Source: Bacteroidales bacterium
GTDB lineage: Bacteria > Bacteroidota > Bacteroidia > Bacteroidales > F082
Direction: 5' to 3'
DNA length: 16,463 nt
NCBI GenBank assembly: GCA_017651645.1
Contig: JAGCCO010000044.1
Coordinates: forward strand, 1-16,463
Of this stretch, positions 12,951 through 16,463 are shown piece by piece. The translations under genes and the position numbers were made by a program. The first letter of the stretch is position 1; each line of letters begins with the position of its first letter. The notes under the pieces are model-generated. The model did not search any database. It was not told the DNA's origin and saw only the letters and a list, made by a program, of their open reading frames with translations.

Positions 12951-15262
12951 TTCAGTTCCGTGGCGGGGTTGGTGCGGGCGGCCCGGAGGGTCTGCCAGAG
13001 GACGGCGAGGAACGAGATCACCAAGGCGATCATGGAACCGACTACGAACACCCAGCCGTAACCATCAATCCTGTAGTAGAACTGCCTTAAGTAACGCTCG
13101 GCGAGGAATATAGCGACCGGTACCCCGATCAGGATAGCCACTCCGACAAGGATCAGATATTCAGAGACTGCCCTGCGGGTCTCAGAGGCGATCGTTCCGC
13201 CAAAGACCTTGCGCACGGCAATGTCCTTTGTCTGCATCCCGGCATAGTAGGCGCTCATAGCCACCAGTCCGAGAAGCGAGATCAGGGCCGCGAGCAGCAT
13301 GAACAACTCTATCATGCTGATGAAGTTACGGGTCTCCTCCAAGGTCTTTTCAATCAGTTCGGGAATAAACCCGTAAACCTTCTCGCCATAATCCTCGTCT
13401 CCTGTGATCCTAAGGCTCTCCTGGCGGCCGATCTCCTTTAGTTCGGCCCTGATGTCCCGATCGAACCGGTTAAGCTCGAGCACTACATCGGTCCCGCTAC
13501 CTTCCATGTCTTGGACAGAGACCATACCGACTTGGTTACCAGCTATTTCCGAAGGACCTCTAAGAGCGAAATCCTTAATAACTCCGGCAATTTCCATCTC
13601 GCCCCAGATTTGTTTCACAAAGTTGGGCGAAGCAGGATTATTCTCGTCAAAAGAGAACACATTCGCCGCTGTCTCGGTAAGCCATAAACCATTCTTTTGA
13701 GGAAGGTTGAAGTCCTTCAGAACTTCAAAACCGAACATTTCGAAAGCAGCCTCGTCACACCGCAGCATTCTGACATCTACTTTCTTTCCCTCAACGGTTG
13801 TTCCAACGCTCATATTACCGTTACCGGGGTATCCTTCGGCCCGGCCAATCCTGTCCACGTAGGGTTTGGCGGCCAAGACATCTGCTCCCACAGTCCCGCT
13901 GGACAGGAAATATAGATTATCCACATTAGCCCCTAAAGGCATATTCACAAGGTGGTTGTACTGCAGCTCCATAACCAGAGCCATGGAGATAAGCGCCACC
14001 GTTATGACATTCTGGATGACTATGAATATTTTCGAGAACACCGATTTTGTCTGGCGCCTTTGCTCTCCTTTTATGATGGAGACCGGGTCGTGCTTCAGAG
14101 TCATCCATGCCGAGATCAGTCCGGAGATCAGCCCGATCAGGATAGCCAGCAGGGCGTAAACGGCAAGATACCAGGGCGAGAACGCCACTTTAAGTCCGAT
14201 GTCCCCGGCCAAGGACCTGTTGAACATTGGTTCCATTGCTTTAGCCAGAATCATGGCGAGGGCGAGACAGACGGCCACGAACAGGATAGCTTCGGAAACA
14301 TATCTCCACAAAACGCTCCATTTGGACTCCCCGAGGGTCGAGCGGATGGCCATTTCCTTGGCTCTCTTTCCGGCAAGGGCGACGCTTAGGTTGATGTAAT
14401 TGAATAGGGCTGAGACCAAAAGCAGGATTCCGACCGCTATCAGCACATAGACAAGTGTCGGATTGCCTTTTTTTATGGAGTCGGTCGTGTATTTCGAGAA
14501 GTATAATTCCTTGAAGGGGACCGTCAAACTACGTTCCGGTTTGTTTATCTTGTAAAATGACTCAGCGTATTCCTTACGGAACATGGTGTCGATAACGGAC
14601 CTTACGGCCTGAAGGTCAGCACCTTCCCTAAAACGGACAAGCACAAGGTTAATCGGAAGGATAAACGGCGAAGTGCTTGGGGCGTCCTTGCCTTCGAAAC
14701 CTCGATAGATATCTTTTTCTTTTAAGATTGAGTTCTCAGAGACTCTGATGATGCCTCCAATCACACAGGTATCTTTCCTGAGTATGATGGTCTTACCGAC
14801 CGGATCCATGTCCGGAGACAGTTTCCGCGCGAAAGATTCCCCGAGAATGACTTGGTTCCTGTCTTTCAGTACCTCTTCCGATCCTGAGATGAACTCCTGT
14901 GGAAGGAACTCGAAGATCTCCGGATCCACATTACAGATGTCCAGAAAGCCTGGGACCTTCATGCCATTAAAAATGACATTAGTGCCATAGTTGCCATAGT
15001 TATATATCCTTCCACCCTTCTCAAACTCAGGGATCCTGTCCTGGACCATCGACAGCTGCCCGGGATAAGCGGAAAGGTATTCATCCCCCGCCCCCGATAG
15101 GGCGCAAATTCTCTTATAATCAGGAGCTTCCCTCGTGATCGCGAACTGCTGCCATGTGTAGCAGGCGATAATAACCACGAAAGCGAGGCTCACTATGAGC
15201 CCCACCGCTTCGATGGCCGTGTACAACTTGTTCCGTGATAGGAATTTCAGGAAACTTTTCAT
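12941..15262 (-). CDS. FtsX/MacB-type ABC transporter permease (first of two)
   Basis: A 773-residue permease with TM1 at about 18-38, a periplasmic MacB core-like domain (~45-265), a first FtsX domain with TMs near 272-296, 322-342 and 364-386 (signature AKEMAIRSTLGES at 301-313), a TM near 412-432, a second periplasmic segment, and a C-terminal FtsX domain with three TMs (signature TKDIAVRKVFGGT). Its ATG overlaps the ATPase stop by one base (TAATG), so translation is coupled. It is a tandem paralog of the downstream permease: the terminal cytoplasmic and membrane parts are almost the same, while the periplasmic domains differ, as expected if each half meets different partners. No MacA-like adaptor or outer membrane channel gene is nearby. 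The substrate cannot be read from the sequence. Confidence 0.9.
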   Translation of the reverse strand: MKSFLKFLSRNKLYTAIEAVGLIVSLAFVVIIACYTWQQFAITREAPDYKRICALSGAGDEYLSAYPGQLSMVQDRIPEFEKGGRIYNYGNYGTNVIFNGMKVPGFLDICNVDPEIFEFLPQEFISGSEEVLKDRNQVILGESFARKLSPDMDPVGKTIILRKDTCVIGGIIRVSENSILKEKDIYRGFEGKDAPSTSPFILPINLVLVRFREGADLQAVRSVIDTMFRKEYAESFYKINKPERSLTVPFKELYFSKYTTDSIKKGNPTLVYVLIAVGILLLVSALFNYINLSVALAGKRAKEMAIRSTLGESKWSVLWRYVSEAILFVAVCLALAMILAKAMEPMFNRSLAGDIGLKVAFSPWYLAVYALLAILIGLISGLISAWMTLKHDPVSIIKGEQRRQTKSVFSKIFIVIQNVITVALISMALVMELQYNHLVNMPLGANVDNLYFLSSGTVGADVLAAKPYVDRIGRAEGYPGNGNMSVGTTVEGKKVDVRMLRCDEAAFEMFGFEVLKDFNLPQKNGLWLTETAANVFSFDENNPASPNFVKQIWGEMEIAGVIKDFALRGPSEIAGNQVGMVSVQDMEGSGTDVVLELNRFDRDIRAELKEIGRQESLRITGDEDYGEKVYGFIPELIEKTLEETRNFISMIELFMLLAALISLLGLVAMSAYYAGMQTKDIAVRKVFGGTIASETRRAVSEYLILVGVAILIGVPVAIFLAERYLRQFYYRIDGYGWVFVVGSMIALVISFLAVLWQTLRAARTNPATELKKE

Positions 15263-15942
15263 TACAGCTCGTTCTTAACGTCGGAGACGATCTGACCGTC
15301 GAAGAGGTCGATGGTCCTCTGCGCACGGGCAGCGTCTTTCTGGGAGTGGGTCACCATCACGATGGTGGTGCCTTCCTGGTTGAGTTCAGAGAGAAGGTCC
15401 ATCACCTCCTTGCCGTTCTTGGAATCCAAGTTTCCGGTAGGCTCATCCGCGAGGATCAGTTTCGGACCAGCCACAACGGCACGGGCGATAGCCACCCTTT
15501 GCTGCTGACCTCCGGAGAGCTGCTGCGGGAAGTGCTGGGCGCGGTGGCTGATGGCCATGCGTTTCATGATTTCCGTGACTTTAGCCTTGCGCTCTGAAGC
15601 GGAGATGTTCAGGTAACGAAGCGGCAGTTCAATGTTCTCATACACATTGAGTTCATCGATCAGGTTGAAGCTCTGGAACACGAAGCCGATGTTGCCTTTG
15701 CGGAACTTTGTGCGCTCTTTCTCCTTGAGTCCGCCCACCTCTGTTCCGAGAAGCTCATAACTTCCCGATGTGGGGTTGTCCAGAAGACCGAGGATGTTCA
15801 GCAGGGTGGACTTGCCGCAGCCCGACGGCCCCATGATGGCGACAAACTCGCCGTCCTTGATTTCGAAGGAAACACCATTGAGAGCCGTGGTCTCGATTTC
15901 TTCCGTCCGGAAGATCTTGGAAAGGTTGGAAACTTTGATCAT
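15262..15942 (-). CDS. MacB/LolD-family ABC transporter ATP-binding protein
   Basis: Read from ATG at 15942 (MIKVSNLSKIF) it has 226 residues, the usual LolD/MacB-domain length. An in-frame ATG 36 bases upstream lies beyond the palindrome and would add residues without homology. All motifs are present: Walker A GPSGCGKST (38-46), Q-loop Q90, signature LSGGQ (142-146), Walker B LILADEP (162-168) with E167 catalytic, D-loop NLDS (171-174) and H199 in VTHS. It powers the two FtsX-type permeases encoded directly downstream and acts on the cytoplasmic side of the inner membrane. It is the first gene of the - strand unit. ATPases of this group serve lipoprotein release (LolCDE), macrolide/peptide export (MacAB) or peptide sensing and detoxification (BceAB); which applies is undetermined. 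Confidence 0.92.
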   Translation of the reverse strand: MIKVSNLSKIFRTEEIETTALNGVSFEIKDGEFVAIMGPSGCGKSTLLNILGLLDNPTSGSYELLGTEVGGLKEKERTKFRKGNIGFVFQSFNLIDELNVYENIELPLRYLNISASERKAKVTEIMKRMAISHRAQHFPQQLSGGQQQRVAIARAVVAGPKLILADEPTGNLDSKNGKEVMDLLSELNQEGTTIVMVTHSQKDAARAQRTIDLFDGQIVSDVKNEL

Positions 15943-15947
15943 CGTAA

Positions 15948-15968
15948 TAACGCTATTAAATAGCGTTA
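15948..15968. promoter_or_regulatory. 21-bp palindrome before the ABC operon, probable operator
   Basis: TAACGCTATT (15948-15957), a single A (15958), and AATAGCGTTA (15959-15968) form a perfect inverted repeat with 10-bp arms. Its edge is 5 bases from the ATPase ATG. The geometry suits a dimeric repressor blocking the promoter just upstream; with a 1-base centre it cannot be a normal RNA hairpin at full length. No regulator gene is next to it. Confidence 0.55.
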
Positions 15969-15975
15969 CACTTTG

Positions 15976-15983
15976 CAAACATC
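15976..15983 (-). promoter_or_regulatory. Possible -7 element of the ABC operon
   Basis: On the - strand GATGTTTG matches TAnnTTTG at all but the first position, and would place the transcription start about at the edge of the 21-bp palindrome. The -33 region is weak. A palindrome at +1 to +21 would be a good repressor site. Confidence 0.35.
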
Positions 15984-16036
15984 AAGCCGTTGCATCTAAT
16001 CTATTGAATTAGAGCATTTTGCGATAATTTATGACA

Positions 16037-16101
16037 TGTAAAAACTGTAAAGGCTTTTACAGTCACTTTACACTTGCTTTACACTTGCTTTACACTGTAA
16101 A
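16037..16101. repeat. Helically phased TTTACA repeats flanked by inverted copies
   Basis: TTTACA starts at 16056, 16067, 16078 and 16089, exactly 11 bp apart. Two of the units are identical 11-mers, CTTTACACTTG at 16066-16076 and 16077-16087. Inverted TGTAAA copies flank the set at 16037-16042, 16046-16051 and 16096-16101, and ACTGTAAA-GGCT-TTTACAGT forms a palindrome at 16044-16063. The region has no gene. It could be an activator array for the ABC operon or recombinase arm sites near the tRNA. Confidence 0.65.
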
Positions 16102-16208
16102 ACAGAAATACCAGAAGATCCTTATATAGGTCTTTCCCCATAGAGCAATTCTTAAAAATTTAAAAGAACCATATTTCTTTTTACCCAGACAAGAAATAAT
16201 CCTTCTCC

Positions 16209-16239
16209 AAAAGGTGCCGACCTGCGAGCACCTTTTTTT
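16209..16239 (+). terminator. Intrinsic terminator without an obvious gene
   Basis: AAAAGGTGC (16209-16217) pairs perfectly with GCACCTTTT (16228-16236) around a 10-base loop, and the T run continues to 16239. It acts on + strand transcripts, yet no + strand gene lies in the preceding stretch back to the ATPase gene. It may end a small RNA or be a leftover of a deleted gene. Confidence 0.6.
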
Positions 16240-16254
16240 AGTTCAGATTTTCGA

Positions 16255-16277
16255 TTTTTGGGATATTTTTTGGGATA
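16255..16277. repeat. TTTTTGGGATA direct repeat next to tRNA-Ser
   Basis: TTTTTGGGATA occurs at 16255-16265 and 16267-16277, a 12-bp period, between the orphan terminator and the tRNA terminator. Short phased repeats beside a tRNA 3' end often mark integrase binding sites. Confidence 0.5.
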
Positions 16278-16288
16278 CTTTTTACGAA

Positions 16289-16320
16289 AAACCCCTTACA
16301 GAGCGTTCTGTAAGGGGTTT
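16289..16320 (-). terminator. Intrinsic terminator of tRNA-Ser
   Basis: AAACCCCTTACAGA (16289-16302) and TCTGTAAGGGGTTT (16307-16320) pair over 14 bp around GCGT. On the - strand the stem ends in a run of five T residues. It begins three bases after the mature tRNA 3' end. Confidence 0.8.
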
Positions 16321-16323
16321 CAG

Positions 16324-16411
16324 CGGAGAGAGCGAGATTCGAACTCGCGATACCCTTTTGGGGTACACACGCTTTCCAGGCGTGCCTCTTCAGCCACTCG
16401 AGCATCTCTCC
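16324..16411 (-). tRNA. tRNA-Ser (anticodon GGA)
   Basis: On the - strand the acceptor arms GGAGAGA and TCTCTCC pair over 7 bp, with discriminator G. The anticodon arm is CACGC-CTGGAAA-GCGTG, giving anticodon GGA, which reads UCC and UCU serine codons. There is a long variable arm (TACCCC-AAAA-GGGTA) typical of serine tRNA, and a T arm GCGAG-TTCGAAT-CTCGC. Length is 88 nt. CCA is not encoded (CTG follows), as is common in Bacteroidota. It has its own promoter and terminator. tRNA-Ser 3' ends are frequent integration targets for mobile elements. Confidence 0.95.
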
Positions 16412-16438
16412 AATACGTATCCCGGGAAATCGGGACTG

Positions 16439-16446
16439 CAAAGGTA
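16439..16446 (-). promoter_or_regulatory. -7 element of the tRNA-Ser promoter
   Basis: The - strand reads TACCTTTG, a full match to TAnnTTTG. It lies 27 bases upstream of the tRNA 5' end, so transcription would start roughly 20 bases before the mature end. The -33 element would fall at or beyond the window edge. Confidence 0.6.
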
Positions 16447-16463
16447 ATCATTTTTTCCGGAAG

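Noticed and set aside
16066..16097. Possible CRISPR-like array
   Set aside because: The 11-bp units abut with no spacers and no cas genes are present; it is a short tandem protein-binding array.

Overview
The window looks like a Bacteroidales (Bacteroidota) chromosome carrying a mobilizable element. This rests on a DUF3853 protein, a MobV relaxase with the glycine-rich tail usual in that group, TAnnTTTG-type -7 promoter elements, a DUF5041-like secreted protein, TlpA-type lipoproteins, and a tRNA-Ser without an encoded CCA. No species can be named from sequence reading alone.

Left part (1-2726, AT-rich). The tail of an unknown gene is followed 10 nt later by a SMODS-type (CD-NTase-like) nucleotidyltransferase, probably part of a nucleotide-signalling defence operon that continues off the left edge. 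Next come a terminator hairpin embedded in an array of TTTACT(C/A)GCA repeats, an AraC-type regulator with its own promoter and terminator, and about 530 bp of non-coding DNA with several inverted repeats.

Middle part (2727-6904, + strand, GC-richer). This is a replication/mobilization module: DUF3853 HTH protein, a winged-helix protein I interpret as a replication initiator, a DnaC-like AAA+ ATPase, another HTH protein, an oriT-like region with nested stem-loops, and a MobV relaxase. The most striking feature is inside the initiator-like gene: five 17-bp imperfect palindromes at an exact 23-bp spacing (3351-3459), followed by an AT-rich stretch. Because 23 is not a multiple of 3, the repeat is held at the DNA level. 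With a DnaC-like loader gene next door, the layout matches phage lambda O (initiator with the origin inside it) and P (helicase loader). I infer a lambda-like intragenic origin in a conjugatively mobilizable element.

Right part (6955-15942, - strand). Six genes read leftwards and are probably one transcription unit with internal hairpins: ABC ATPase, two tandem paralogous FtsX/MacB-type permeases, a TlpA-like thioredoxin lipoprotein, a secreted thioredoxin-fold protein with a degraded active site, and a DUF5041-like secreted protein. Together they suggest an envelope-acting ABC system with periplasmic thiol-redox partners; the substrate is unknown. A 21-bp palindrome lies just before the ATPase start.

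Far right (15943-16463). A non-coding region holds helically phased TTTACA repeats, an orphan terminator and a GGGATA direct repeat. It ends in tRNA-Ser(GGA) on the - strand with its own promoter and strong terminator. The tRNA-flanked, repeat-rich junction looks like an integration end, but no integrase is encoded in the window.
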